A stretch of 64,000 bases of DNA from Balneolaceae bacterium. Its GTDB lineage: Bacteria > Bacteroidota > Rhodothermia > Balneolales > Balneolaceae. The stretch is from positions 372,001-436,000 of the forward strand of contig JAXHMK010000004.1 in the NCBI GenBank assembly GCA_034521495.1, written 5' to 3'. The stretch's first letter is position 1. The number at the start of each line of letters is the position of its first letter. Below are positions 27,231-37,130 of this stretch, piece by piece. The notes beneath the pieces were generated by a model. It made no database searches. It was not told where the DNA came from and saw only the letters and a list, made by a program, of their open reading frames with translations. The translations under genes and the position numbers were made by a program.

Positions 27231-28571
27231 TTATTTGCCGAAAGGCAGATTTTTGAGTCCCTGCATTGCCTGACCCATTTTACCCATATTGCTCATCGAC
27301 TTCATCATCTTCTTCATCTGGTTGAACTGCTTGATCAACTGATTGATCTCGCGAACACTTGTACCAGAACCGTTTGCAATTCGGCGGCGACGGGTTCCAT
27401 TCAATATTTCCGGGTTATGTCGCTCTTCCGGTGTCATGGAATTGATAATCGCCTCGATAGGTTTGAATGTATCTTCACTTAAATCTGCATCTTCAACAGC
27501 TTTTCCGGCTCCGGGAATCATTCCTACTAAATCAGAAATGTCTCCCATCTTTTTGATTTTCTGGATTTGATCGTAAAAATCAACAAGATCAAATTTGTCA
27601 GAAGTTATTTTTTTCTGGAGTTTTTTGGCTTGTTTCTCGTCGTACTCCTGCTGGGCTTTTTCCACAAGGGAAACTACATCACCCATCCCCAAAATTCGCT
27701 GTGCAAGCCGGTCGGGATAAAATGGTGAAAGCGCGTCGAGCTTTTCACCGGTACTCATAAATTTAATAGGTTTTTCAACAACCGAACGGATAGAAAGTGC
27801 AGCACCGCCGCGGGTGTCGCCATCCATCTTTGTTAAAACCACACCATCAAAGTCGATGGTTTCGTTAAATGCTTTTGCTGTGTTTACCGCATCCTGGCCG
27901 GTCATGGCATCTACGATGAACAGGATTTCATCCGGCTCAACCGAACTCTTAATCTCTGCTACCTCATCCATCATCTTCTCATCCACATGCAGGCGGCCGG
28001 CGGTGTCAATAATTACCGTATCAAGTGCCAAACTTTTCGCCATCGATACCGCCTCTTTTGCTACCCGAACGGCATCTTTCTGTTCAATGGAATAGACCGG
28101 AACATCAATTTCACCGGCCAGTGTTTTGAGTTGGTCAACTGCCGCGGGACGATAAACGTCGGCTGCGGCTAAAATTGGATTTCGATTATTCTCTTGTTTA
28201 AGATAGCGTGCAAGCTTTGCTGAAAACGTTGTTTTCCCCGATCCCTGTAATCCTGCAATCAAAATAACGGTCGGTGGATTTTGAGCTACGGCGATATCTG
28301 AGCGCTCTTCTCCCAGAATTTTCACCATCTCGTCGTACACAATCTTGGTAAACTGCTGCCCGGGGTTTACACTTGTCAGAACATCCGAGCCCATCACGTG
28401 TTCTTTAATATCGTTGGTAAACTGGCGGGCAACTTCAAGGTTTACATCTGCATCGAGGAGAGCTCTTCTGATCTCCCGAACGGTTTCGGCGATGTTTACA
28501 TCAGTGATACGCGCCTGACCTTTCAGGGACTGTACGGCTGATTCTATTTTAGAAGACAAATCTTCAAACAT
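27231..28571 (-). CDS. ffh: signal recognition particle protein Ffh
   Basis: 446 residues from the ATG at 28,571 (MFEDLSSKIESAVQSL); the longer reading from 28,658 adds an unrelated leader and is rejected. SRP54 GTPase: N domain 1-85, G domain with AGLQGSGKTTFSAKLA, DTAGRLHVDEKM and TKMDGDTRGG, then the Met-rich M domain (FNQMKKMMKSMSNMGKMGQA). It targets nascent membrane proteins with 4.5S RNA and FtsY. It precedes rpsP. Confidence 0.97.
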   Translation of the reverse strand: MFEDLSSKIESAVQSLKGQARITDVNIAETVREIRRALLDADVNLEVARQFTNDIKEHVMGSDVLTSVNPGQQFTKIVYDEMVKILGEERSDIAVAQNPPTVILIAGLQGSGKTTFSAKLARYLKQENNRNPILAAADVYRPAAVDQLKTLAGEIDVPVYSIEQKDAVRVAKEAVSMAKSLALDTVIIDTAGRLHVDEKMMDEVAEIKSSVEPDEILFIVDAMTGQDAVNTAKAFNETIDFDGVVLTKMDGDTRGGAALSIRSVVEKPIKFMSTGEKLDALSPFYPDRLAQRILGMGDVVSLVEKAQQEYDEKQAKKLQKKITSDKFDLVDFYDQIQKIKKMGDISDLVGMIPGAGKAVEDADLSEDTFKPIEAIINSMTPEERHNPEILNGTRRRRIANGSGTSVREINQLIKQFNQMKKMMKSMSNMGKMGQAMQGLKNLPFGK

Positions 28572-28914
28572 TACACAGGTACATTTAAGTAGAAGTAGTA
28601 TTTCAAATATTGCAGAGTCTCCAAAAATACGTACATCCGGAAGTATTATCAACATCAATGTGGATAATTTTTTCCTGGGGTGATTTGAGGAGACTTTTTA
28701 CTCACTCCTAAGCTCCTGCTTGAGAATGCTGTGGTTGAAACTACAGCTGCATATAATGGATGATCAAATATCATATTCTTTACAGAGATGAAAGCAAGAG
28801 CTTCCAGTCGCGGCGTTACGAAGGAGGACCTTCGTAACGAGTATAAATGAATATTCTACTTTATTAGGTATAAACAAAGTGGAGGAATTATTTGGAGAGT
28901 ATGGAATTAACAGA
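28572..28914. other. gap with DnaA-box-like words and an 11-bp hairpin
   Basis: TTATCAACA at 28,646 and TGTGGATAA at 28,659 lie in the ffh upstream region. A perfect hairpin, CGTTACGAAGG / CCTTCGTAACG, spans 28,814-28,839. No gene seen. Confidence 0.4.
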
Positions 28915-29253
28915 TTAGTCTGTAAGAAATTCCTCTCGTAAAGGAGTAAAAACGTCCACCAGTTTTACTTTTTCTGAAAGCGTTTGAATGCTGTGAGGAA
29001 CATTTGATGGAACTAAAAATAGATCTCCCTCTTCCAGCAAGTGCTTTTCCTCTCCTAAAAAAAGATAGAGAGATCCTGCCGCTACATAACTCACTTGTTC
29101 GTGTGGATGGGAATGAGGCTTATCGGGCTGGTCCATCGGTCCCCCGGTAAATTCAATAGTTGCCGCCATTATCTTCTCAAGATGAGCAATTTTACGGAAT
29201 ACCCCGGGAGCAATTTCTTTACCATGTTTATTGTCGGATTTATATACAGGCAT
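28915..29253 (-). CDS. cupin-domain protein
   Basis: 112 residues, a single small beta-barrel. The first cupin motif reads KPHSHPHEQVSYVAAGSLYLF (metal His, His and Glu); the second reads GDLFLVPSNVPHSI (metal His). Could be a small-molecule isomerase, dioxygenase or binding protein. The motif set is complete, so a metal is probably bound. No operon partner. Confidence 0.85.
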   Translation of the reverse strand: MPVYKSDNKHGKEIAPGVFRKIAHLEKIMAATIEFTGGPMDQPDKPHSHPHEQVSYVAAGSLYLFLGEEKHLLEEGDLFLVPSNVPHSIQTLSEKVKLVDVFTPLREEFLTD

Positions 29254-29475
29254 AATAAATTTTTTTAGTTCTGTTTATTGTGGTTAAAAGGTACTCAAAA
29301 ATTTTGATACTGACTTAAGTTACAACTGCCAAGCCCCCTCTCTAAAACAGGATGTGTTAAGATTTATTAATTATTTGTTCTGAAATCCAATCTGCTTCTC
29401 TGTTCACTTCGTACTCATTAGTGAAGACAGTAATAAATCATAAATCAAAACAATGAAATAACAGAGGAAATCAAT

Positions 29476-30210
29476 ATGTCTGACGTAAATAAGAACTTTT
29501 TGGATGAAACAAAGAACAGGGGATTATCGAGAAAGAAATTCCTGAAGTATGCCGGAACATCAGCAGCTACTGTTTTAGCATTTGGCCTGGCTGCTTGCAG
29601 TGATGATAACCCCATGGGTGTGGACGACGATGAAAACGAGAATGAGATGGTAAATCTCGGCTCGGGAGATGTTGGGGTATTGAATTATGCATATGCTCTC
29701 GAACAGCTCGAAGCAGCTTTCTACATTGCTGTTTTGGATTCTGCTTATAGCGGAATGAGCGCCGAGGAGGGACAAATTATGGAAGATTTACGAAATCACG
29801 AAGTGGCCCACAGGGACTGGTTCCAGGCTGCTATTTCAAGTGTTGCACCAAACGGCATTATTCCCGGCCTGACACCTGATTTCAGCTCGGTTGATTTTTC
29901 TGATCGTGCAAGTGTACTTGGCACAGCCCAGGCTTTCGAAGATTTGGGAGTTTCTGCTTACAACGGCGCGGGACAACTCATCGAAAATACAGATTATCTC
30001 GTGGAAGCAGGTAAAATTGTATCTGTTGAGGCACGGCACGCCTCTGCTATTCGATCTCTCATTGGCAGCAGCAATACTTCATTTGCAGGTGATGACATCA
30101 TCGACGGAAATGGACTTGAGTTGACAAGAACCCCAAACGAAGTTCTTGGAATGGCTCAAAACTTCATTACCGAGCAGATCGATGGAAGTAACCTGCCACA
30201 ACCTCAATAA
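29476..30210 (+). CDS. secreted ferritin-like domain protein, copy 1
   Basis: 244 residues. Begins with a Tat-like SRKKFLKYAGTSAATVLAFG and a lipobox-like AACSDD (Cys at about 42), then an acidic linker (GVDDDENENE). The four-helix ferritin-like domain covers 60-210: VLNYAYALEQLEAAFY, NHEVAHRDWFQAAI and VSVEARHASAIRSL, with the Glu and His residues expected of a di-metal site. The family includes desiccation-linked secreted proteins of unknown function. Operon with the next gene (38-base spacer). Confidence 0.8.
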   Translation: MSDVNKNFLDETKNRGLSRKKFLKYAGTSAATVLAFGLAACSDDNPMGVDDDENENEMVNLGSGDVGVLNYAYALEQLEAAFYIAVLDSAYSGMSAEEGQIMEDLRNHEVAHRDWFQAAISSVAPNGIIPGLTPDFSSVDFSDRASVLGTAQAFEDLGVSAYNGAGQLIENTDYLVEAGKIVSVEARHASAIRSLIGSSNTSFAGDDIIDGNGLELTRTPNEVLGMAQNFITEQIDGSNLPQPQ

Positions 30211-30248
30211 ACAATTTTTGAATTTTAAAGACCTTAGGAGATAATATT

Positions 30249-31061
30249 ATGAGTTTAATTAATTTTTTAGATCAGTTTAACGACAAAGAGCTCGATTCAG
30301 AAGCGAAGGACAAATTCCTGAGCCGAAAAGATGCGTTAGGAAAGATGACCGATTTCAGCAAAAAGCTTGCATTATCGGCCATACCACTGGGGGCTATTTC
30401 TGCTTTCTCAACACCGGCAAAAGCACAATCCACAGAGAACCTGATAGGAGTTTTAAATTATGCATTGACCCTGGAGCATCTTGAAAATGAATTCTATGCA
30501 ATGGGGAATAATCAAACCGGTTTAATTCCAAGTGGCAAAGAAGCAGATATCTTCATGCAGATTGGCAAACACGAACAACAGCATGTGGATTTTCTGCTTG
30601 ATACGATTGATACCCTGGGTGGAACCCCAATCGAAAAACCTGAATTCGATTTTACAGTAGGCGGTGCGTTTGATCCGTTTAACGTGTACGATCAGTTCCT
30701 GGCACTTTCACAAGCATTTGAAGACACCGGAGTTCGTGCGTATAAAGGTCAGGCGCCAGCCGTTCAGGGAGCTCCACAAGTATTGACCGCAGCCCTGGCT
30801 ATTCATTCCGTAGAGGCACGCCATGCATCAGAAGTGCGAAGACTCCGGGGCTTGAAAGGATGGATTACTCAAGCTGAACGCGGTGCAGGCATGCCTGAAG
30901 CAACGCAGGCGGTTTATGCCGGTGAAGATCAGACCTCACAATTAGGAGTTGAAGTTACATCCGTGACGGATGTTGATGCTGATGGTGTGACTGAAGCGTG
31001 GGATGAATTCCTGACAATGGAAGACGTAACAAACATCGCCAGTTTATTTATCTCTTCGTGA
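30249..31061 (+). CDS. exported ferritin-like domain protein, copy 2
   Basis: 270 residues. N-terminal region up to about 58 (FSKKLALSAIPLGAISAFSTPAKAQS) looks like an export signal preceded by a charged leader. The ferritin-like domain follows: GVLNYALTLEHLENEFYAM, IGKHEQQHVDFLLDTIDTL, SQAFEDTGVRAYKGQAP and IHSVEARHASEVRRLRGL. The C-terminal 50 residues (TSVTDVDADGVTEAWDEFL) form a separate tail. Paralogue and operon partner of the previous gene; the pair may form a heteromeric complex at the cell surface or in the periplasm. Confidence 0.8.
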   Translation: MSLINFLDQFNDKELDSEAKDKFLSRKDALGKMTDFSKKLALSAIPLGAISAFSTPAKAQSTENLIGVLNYALTLEHLENEFYAMGNNQTGLIPSGKEADIFMQIGKHEQQHVDFLLDTIDTLGGTPIEKPEFDFTVGGAFDPFNVYDQFLALSQAFEDTGVRAYKGQAPAVQGAPQVLTAALAIHSVEARHASEVRRLRGLKGWITQAERGAGMPEATQAVYAGEDQTSQLGVEVTSVTDVDADGVTEAWDEFLTMEDVTNIASLFISS

Positions 31062-31148
31062 TTCCCCTCGCCTGGACTCTTCCTTTTTTAGGGTGGGTCC
31101 AGGTTTTCTAATTACCTGAGTTCGATTCATAAATTAGATTCTTGATAG

Positions 31149-31272
31149 TCCCCCTTAAAAAAGGGGGAAATAGGGGGATGTCCATCAGAATATCTGCGAA
31201 ACACAATGAACACCCCTCTCGCCGAAGGCATCCCCTGGGGAAAATCTCCCCTTGTTAGGGGAGACTTTTTCA
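31149..31272. repeat. D-family repeat
   Basis: CCCCCTTAAAAAAGGGGG, then GAACACCCCTCTCGCCGAAGG and TCCCCTTGTTAGGGGA. Same family as the clusters at 5,320, 23,425 and 46,308. The DNA from here to 31,993 holds no gene I can support, apart from the sites listed. Confidence 0.6.
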
Positions 31273-31678
31273 TACGTTTTTATTAATCGAGCTGAGGTTA
31301 ATTAATAATTCTGCTTTTCTGCTGCGTTGATAAAATTAAAGCTATGAATATTCAACCTGGTGGTTGAGGTTGCTAAAAAGATGAAGATGTTGATTGAACC
31401 CGAATTATTCACGAAAAAGTATAATATAGAATTTAAGCCACTGATAATATTTCATGTAGCGGGAAATGATGGTAGGTCAATTTTGAGTGTTGTGGCAAAT
31501 GGCTACGAAATTTGCCCGTGCACTGCGTTAAAGTTGAAATGCTTTACTCAGGGTACTCAGGTACCCTTCCGTCACCATTTCCTCTTCGCCTTGTGCACAA
31601 CCAAATTTCTTGGTGCATAATCCGGGTGAAGTTACTTCTAAGACTACATCAACATTACATTCGTCCGAAGGTCCAAGG

Positions 31679-31712
31679 GAAGTCAGGCATGAGATGTCTG
31701 GCTTCTCTTTTA
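31679..31712 (+). terminator. stem-loop with T-rich tail
   Basis: Arms GAAGTCAGGCAT and ATGTCTGGCTTC pair over 12 positions with G-T wobbles, then TCTTTTATT. Possibly ends a small or lost transcript in the gap. Confidence 0.45.
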
Positions 31713-31877
31713 TTATTACTCCACCTATCTCGATAAAGCCATTTTAACTTTGCGTATTTAAAATGGTGTAATTGCCCACCCAAAATATTCTGCCGATATA
31801 AGAGAGAAATTTCCAGAACTGTTTGTTTGGCAAAAAAGCGCTTGCAAATCCCATTCAGGTTCTGTTACTTCTTATAA

Positions 31878-31892
31878 GTGTAAAATTTACAC
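31878..31892. promoter_or_regulatory. candidate operator upstream of the arabinose cluster
   Basis: GTGTAAAATTTACAC is a perfect 15-bp palindrome around a central base, 101 bases upstream of the mutarotase start. It sits where an AraR-type operator is expected. No second copy was noticed in the cluster. Confidence 0.4.
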
Positions 31893-31993
31893 CTTTATTA
31901 GTTTATTCAATTTTTGAGGCAGTGGATCTACAGAATCTCGGAGATATGTTGATTGGATATCTGCCCAAATCGAAATATGAAATCATAAATTTG

Positions 31994-33130
31994 ATGAAAA
32001 TAGGAAAAGAAAAAATAGTTCAGTTTTCTGCATTTTTGGTTCTGATGACAGCTTTTTTTGCTTGTACATCGGAACAGAATCAAATGGCTGAACAACAGGT
32101 TGAAACAGAGGAGTTTGGAGCGATGGATGACGGATCAACAGTACAACTGTTTACATTAACAAATTCAAACGGTATGGAAGTTTCCATTACCAATTACGGT
32201 GGAATTGTCACTTCAATAAAAGTGCCTGATGAAGATGGAAATATCGAGAATGTTGTGCTTGGTTTTGATAATCTGGAACAGTATAAATCAGGCCATCCAT
32301 TTTTTGGGGCTATTGCCGGCCGATATGCCAACAGGATTGCCAACGGCCAATTTGAACTCAATGGCGAAACCTATCAACTCGCAACAAACGATGGGGAGAA
32401 TCATCTCCACGGAGGTGAAGAAGGGTTCGATAAAAAGCTTTGGGATGCGGAAGTTAATGAGGATGAAAATTCAGTTACGCTCAGTTACCTCAGTCCCGAC
32501 GGCGAAGAGGGATATCCCGGAAACCTGGATGTGGAGGTTACCTATACTCTAACTGAGGAGAACGAACTACGAATTGATTACCACGCTACAACCGACAAGG
32601 CAACAGTCGTTAATTTAACCAACCATTCTTATTTCAATCTAAGTGGTGATCCGTCACAGGGTATTTTGGATCATCTCTTAATGATTCATGCGGATAGATA
32701 CACTCCGGTTGATGAAGGCCTGATTCCTACCGGAGAACTGCGTCCTGTAGAAGGAACACCCTTTGATTTTACCGAACCTGAAACTGTGGGTGCTCGCATT
32801 GAGTCAATACCACCGGGATACGATCACAACTTTGTTTTGAATGATCCCAATTCAGGCATTCGACAAATTGCCACGGTTGAACATGAAGAGTCCGGCCGCA
32901 TTATGGAAGTGTATACGGACCAACCCGGAGTTCAGCTATACACCGGCAACTTTTTGGATGGAAGTTTAACGGGTCACCACGGCGTGCCAATTGAACAGTA
33001 TGCAGCTCTTTGCCTGGAAACCCAGACTTTTCCCGATTCCCCCAACAAACCTGATTTTCCATCAGCAGTGTTAAATCCAGGCGAAACGTATGAAACCACT
33101 ACAATCTACCAGTTTAAAGTAAGTGAATAG
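31994..33130 (+). CDS. aldose 1-epimerase (mutarotase), lipoprotein form
   Basis: 378 residues from the ATG at 31,994 (MKIGKEKIVQF); a longer start at 31,823 would cross the operator-like palindrome. Signal peptide with AFFAC (Cys at 25). Interconverts alpha and beta anomers of free sugars. Family motifs: VSITNYGGIVTSIKVPD, YANRIANGQF, NHLHGGEEGFDKKLW, LTNHSYFNLSG (catalytic His) and GYDHNFVLN. First gene of the arabinose cluster, so arabinose released by the next gene is a plausible substrate. Confidence 0.9.
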   Translation: MKIGKEKIVQFSAFLVLMTAFFACTSEQNQMAEQQVETEEFGAMDDGSTVQLFTLTNSNGMEVSITNYGGIVTSIKVPDEDGNIENVVLGFDNLEQYKSGHPFFGAIAGRYANRIANGQFELNGETYQLATNDGENHLHGGEEGFDKKLWDAEVNEDENSVTLSYLSPDGEEGYPGNLDVEVTYTLTEENELRIDYHATTDKATVVNLTNHSYFNLSGDPSQGILDHLLMIHADRYTPVDEGLIPTGELRPVEGTPFDFTEPETVGARIESIPPGYDHNFVLNDPNSGIRQIATVEHEESGRIMEVYTDQPGVQLYTGNFLDGSLTGHHGVPIEQYAALCLETQTFPDSPNKPDFPSAVLNPGETYETTTIYQFKVSE

Positions 33131-33164
33131 CATCTTATCTATTCGAAATTAAAACTTCTCTGCC

Positions 33165-34715
33165 ATGAAAAAATCAATATGTATATCTCTATTTCTGAGT
33201 TTGGCAATTATATTTACAAGTCAGGCCCAGGATAATAAAATCATTATAAATGCCGACCAGGAAGTAAGCACTATCAGCCGCCATATTTATGGTCACTTTG
33301 CTGAGCATCTGGGCGAGGGGATCTACGGTGGTGTTTGGGTGGGTGAAGATTCCGATATCCCGAATACCAATGGCTATCGAACCGATGTACTGGAAGCTCT
33401 GCAGCATTTAGAAGTTCCCAATATTCGCTGGCCCGGCGGTTGTTTTGCGGATGAGTACAACTGGAGAGATGGAATTGGCCCGATGGATGAACGTCCAAAT
33501 TCCATCAATACGCACTGGGGAATGGTGATTGAAGACAACAGTTTCGGAACTCATGAATTTTTGAACTTCACGGAAATGCTCGGAGCCGAGCCGGTTGTGG
33601 CGATGAATGTTGGGAGCGGCACTCCCCGCGAAATGCAAAACTGGATAGAGTACATGAACTACGATGGCGACAGCGATCTGGCAAATCTCCGTCGTGAAAA
33701 TGGCCGAGATGAACCCTGGGGTGTGAAGTATATCGGTATTGGGAATGAGAGCTGGGGATGTGGCGGAAATATGGACCCCGCGTACTATTCTGATCTGTAC
33801 AAACGATTTGCAACCTATGTACGCGACTACAGCGACACAGAAATTACAAGGGTAGCAAGCGGGTATTCCAACGAACAGTATTATTGGACGGACAAAGTAA
33901 TGGAGGAGGCATCTCACATGATGGATGCTATCTCCCTCCATTACTATACTATTGCCGGAGAGAGCTGGACGAACAAAGGCGCTTCCGTCAATTTTGGAGA
34001 AGATCTTTACTTCGATGGACTTCGGAAGGCCCTACGCCTCGACGAATTTATTCAAGGCCATAAAAACCGGATGGACGAGTATGACCCGGAAGGACGTGTG
34101 GGGCTCTTTGTGGATGAATGGGGAATCTGGACCGATCCTATTCCAGGTTCAAACCCCGGATTTTTACAGCAACAAAACTCACTTCGGGATGCGCTGATCG
34201 CCGCCATTTCACTGGATATTATGAATAAGCACAGCGACCGCGTTCGGATGGCAAATATCGCACAAATGGTAAATGTGCTTCAGGCAGTGATTTTGACGGA
34301 AGGCGATCAAATGATCAAAACACCTACCTATCATGTGTTTGATCTCTATCGTGTTCATTTTGATACCGAACTGCTTCAAACAAATACAAACATTTCCAGC
34401 TACGGACACAATGGTGAGGAGATTCCGTCTGTCAGCTTAACTGCTTCTAAAAGCGACGATGGACGGATTAACCTCACCATTACAAATTTAGATGCGAATA
34501 ATGCCCAGGATGTTGAGCTCGATTTTCGTGGAATTGATGATCTTGGAAATGTCTCATCAGGAAAAATTCTTACGGCTGATGAAGTTAGTTCCGTGAATAC
34601 ATTTGACGATCCGGAGAATGTTGTTTTGAATGATTTTAGTGATCATGAAATGGATGGAACCATGCTCTCGATCTCGCTTCCATCCAAATCTGTAGTAATG
34701 TTGACCATTGAATAA
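33165..34715 (+). CDS. secreted alpha-L-arabinofuranosidase, GH51
   Basis: 516 residues with signal peptide (cleavage near SQAQD). Releases terminal arabinofuranose from arabinan or arabinoxylan. The barrel shows GHFAEHLGEGIYGG, IRWPGGCFADEYNWRDGIG and the acid/base Glu195 in GIGNESWGCGGNM, with the nucleophile Glu318 in LFVDEWGIW. The C-terminal beta-sandwich (about 390-516) is present. Full family length. It overlaps the next gene by 8 bases (34,708-34,715). Confidence 0.93.
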   Translation: MKKSICISLFLSLAIIFTSQAQDNKIIINADQEVSTISRHIYGHFAEHLGEGIYGGVWVGEDSDIPNTNGYRTDVLEALQHLEVPNIRWPGGCFADEYNWRDGIGPMDERPNSINTHWGMVIEDNSFGTHEFLNFTEMLGAEPVVAMNVGSGTPREMQNWIEYMNYDGDSDLANLRRENGRDEPWGVKYIGIGNESWGCGGNMDPAYYSDLYKRFATYVRDYSDTEITRVASGYSNEQYYWTDKVMEEASHMMDAISLHYYTIAGESWTNKGASVNFGEDLYFDGLRKALRLDEFIQGHKNRMDEYDPEGRVGLFVDEWGIWTDPIPGSNPGFLQQQNSLRDALIAAISLDIMNKHSDRVRMANIAQMVNVLQAVILTEGDQMIKTPTYHVFDLYRVHFDTELLQTNTNISSYGHNGEEIPSVSLTASKSDDGRINLTITNLDANNAQDVELDFRGIDDLGNVSSGKILTADEVSSVNTFDDPENVVLNDFSDHEMDGTMLSISLPSKSVVMLTIE

Positions 34716-35440
34716 AACAGCCAAGGTGTCTCCAAAACAATACGAAAATATTGATCGGTTCCCGGTTGCTCTTGATACCATAATTTTCGGTTTCGACCGG
34801 GAAAACCTCAAGCTGTTGCTGATAAAAAGGGATTTTGAACCTGAGAAAGGAAAGTGGTCATTGATGGGCGGATTTCTCGAAGTGGATGAAAGCCTCGATG
34901 AGGCTGCTTCAAGAATCCTTAAAAAACTAACCGGGTTACGAAATATTTACCTGGAGCAGCTATATGGATTTGGTGAAATTGACCGTGACCCGGTTGAACG
35001 AACCATTTCCATCGCCTACTACTCATTGATAAACATTCACGATCACGACAAGGAGCTTAGTAGAAAAATACAGTGCCCGCTGGTTCCCGATTGATGATTT
35101 GCCGGATCTGATTTTTGATCATCATAAAATGGTAGATGCAGCCAAAGCCCGGCTTCGGCATAAGGCAGCAACACAACCTGTTGGATTTGAACTGCTGCCG
35201 GAAAAATTTACACTGCCGGAACTCCAGCAGTTGTATGAATCGATCTATGAAACGGAATTGGACAAACGAAATTTTCGGCGACGAATTCTTTCGATGGATG
35301 TTCTTGAAAAGACGAATGAGAAACAGAAGAAATTTTCAAAAAAAGGAGCCTATCTATACAGGTTCGACAACAAAAAATTTGAAAAACAAAAGGCAGATGA
35401 AAATGGTGCCGCGTTAAGTTTTAAACCACCAAAAGTGTGA
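34708..35440 (+). pseudogene. AraR-like NUDIX-type transcriptional regulator, frameshifted
   Basis: N-terminal NUDIX-like domain (FPVALDTIIFGFDRENLKLL, GGFLEVDESLDEAASRIL) joined to a C-terminal winged helix (FTLPELQQLYESIYETELD, KRNFRRRIL). The NUDIX box lacks the full REx2EE core, as in NrtR/AraR regulators that bind rather than cleave. In Bacteroides an AraR of this type represses arabinose genes and is released by arabinose. The frame breaks at an A-run, 35,064-35,068; removing one A joins SRK to YSARWFPIDDLPDL and gives 243 residues. Confidence 0.8.
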
Positions 35441-35445
35441 CAGGA

Positions 35446-37125
35446 ATGAGTTCAGCCAAAACAAAATATGTAATTGGGGTTGACTTCGGGACGGATTCAG
35501 TTCGGTCAGTGCTCATCAGTACCGGCGGGAAATATATCGGGGATGCCGTTCATTATTATAGCCGCTGGAAAGAGGGGTTATATTGCGATGCGTCAGCGAA
35601 TCAATTCCGCCAGCACCCGCTCGATTACCTGGAAGGATTGACGGAGACGATTACTCAGGTTTTGGATAAAGCGGGCGATGAAATCAGAAAAAATGTAATA
35701 GCTATTTCGGCTGATACAACCGGCTCAACTCCGGTAGCTGTCAATAAACAGGGAACGCCTTTGGCATTGACTGAAGGATTTGAAGAGAATCCCAACGCAA
35801 TGTTCATTCTCTGGAAAGATCATACAGCGATTAAAGAAGCTGAAGAGATCAATGAACTGGCGGCAAATTGGGAGATCGATTATACAAAATATGTGGGTGG
35901 TGTGTACTCCTCCGAATGGTTCTGGGCAAAAATTTTACATACGCTTCGTGTGGATGAAAAAGTAAGGCAAAGTGCCTGGAGCTGGGTAGAACATTGCGAC
36001 TGGATTCCTTTCGAGCTAACCGGCGGAGATGATATCACAAATATGAGAAGAAGCCGTTGCGCAGCCGGACATAAAGCGATGTGGCATGAAGAGTTTAATG
36101 GTTTGCCAGGCCAGGATTTTTTAAGTGAATTGGATCCGCTGCTGGATGGAATTCGAAGTCGCATGTTTAAGGATACATACACCGCTGATCAGCCTGTCGG
36201 TACACTTTCTAAAGAATGGGCAAAGAAACTTCGACTTAGTGAACAAGTTGTGGTGGGCGTGGGCGCATTCGATGCCCACATGGGTGCCGTAGGTGGAGAG
36301 ATAGAACCCTATTACCTGAGCAAGGTAATGGGCACCTCCACTTGCGACATGCTCATTGCTCCGCACGAAGATATGGAAGGAAAGCTCATAAAAGGAATTT
36401 GCGGACAGGTTGACGGATCTGTTGTTCCCGGAATGATGGGGCTCGAAGCCGGTCAGTCTGCGTTTGGGGATGTGTATGCGTGGTTCAAAGAAATTCTTCT
36501 CTGGCCGGTTCAAAACAGCCGGGTGATTGATGATGAAACCAGGCAAAAGCTACTCGATGAGCTGGATGATTCATTAATTCAAGAATTGGAAAAAGCCGCT
36601 TCAGAAAATCTCACCGTTGATAATGATAAATACCTTGTTGCGCTGGACTGGCTCAACGGCCGCCGTACTCCGGATGCCAATCAAAATCTAACCTCAGCCA
36701 TTGAAGGGATGAATCTTGGAACCACCGCGCCGGATATGTACCGGGCATTGGTTGAATCGACCTGTTTCGGTGCGAAAGCGATTGTGAATCGATTTGAGGA
36801 GGAAGGGATTCCAATTAAAGGAATTATCGGGATGGGAGGTGTGGCGAAGAAATCTGCTTATGTGATGCAGATGTTAAGCGATGTGCTCAATATGCCGATT
36901 AATATTGTAAAATCGGATCAAGCGGTTGCGTTAGGAGCAGCGATGTTTGGCGCAACGGCCGCAGGAATTTTTTCGAGTGTTGAAGAAGCTGTTGAAGCGA
37001 TGGGAGCAGGTTTTGAAAAAACGTATGAGCCGAATCCCAAAATGGTTGATCACTATCGCGAAAAGTATGAGAGTTATCAGTCTCTGGCTCAAACAGTAGA
37101 AGAAAGAATCGCTAACAAAAAATAG
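35446..37125 (+). CDS. araB: ribulokinase
   Basis: 559 residues from the ATG at 35,446; a GTG three codons earlier overlaps the regulator's stop. FGGY-family kinase that phosphorylates L-ribulose. Motifs: YVIGVDFGTDSVRSV (ATP loop), ISADTTGSTPVAV, FILWKDHTAIKEAEEIN, GGVYSSEWFWAKILH, VGAFDAHMGAVGGEIEPYYL and GIIGMGGVAKKSAYVMQ. Full length and intact, unlike the genes around it. Second step of the arabinose pathway. Confidence 0.95.
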   Translation: MSSAKTKYVIGVDFGTDSVRSVLISTGGKYIGDAVHYYSRWKEGLYCDASANQFRQHPLDYLEGLTETITQVLDKAGDEIRKNVIAISADTTGSTPVAVNKQGTPLALTEGFEENPNAMFILWKDHTAIKEAEEINELAANWEIDYTKYVGGVYSSEWFWAKILHTLRVDEKVRQSAWSWVEHCDWIPFELTGGDDITNMRRSRCAAGHKAMWHEEFNGLPGQDFLSELDPLLDGIRSRMFKDTYTADQPVGTLSKEWAKKLRLSEQVVVGVGAFDAHMGAVGGEIEPYYLSKVMGTSTCDMLIAPHEDMEGKLIKGICGQVDGSVVPGMMGLEAGQSAFGDVYAWFKEILLWPVQNSRVIDDETRQKLLDELDDSLIQELEKAASENLTVDNDKYLVALDWLNGRRTPDANQNLTSAIEGMNLGTTAPDMYRALVESTCFGAKAIVNRFEEEGIPIKGIIGMGGVAKKSAYVMQMLSDVLNMPINIVKSDQAVALGAAMFGATAAGIFSSVEEAVEAMGAGFEKTYEPNPKMVDHYREKYESYQSLAQTVEERIANKK

Positions 37126-37130
37126 GTAAA

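Noticed and set aside
28572-28658. Upstream extension of ffh
   Set aside because: Conserved N domain begins at MFEDLSSKI (28,571).
31360-31736. Two overlapping small ORFs in the gap before the arabinose cluster
   Set aside because: No conserved motif, no start context, and odd composition with hairpins (GGGTAC/GTACCC at 31,554). Treated as non-coding.
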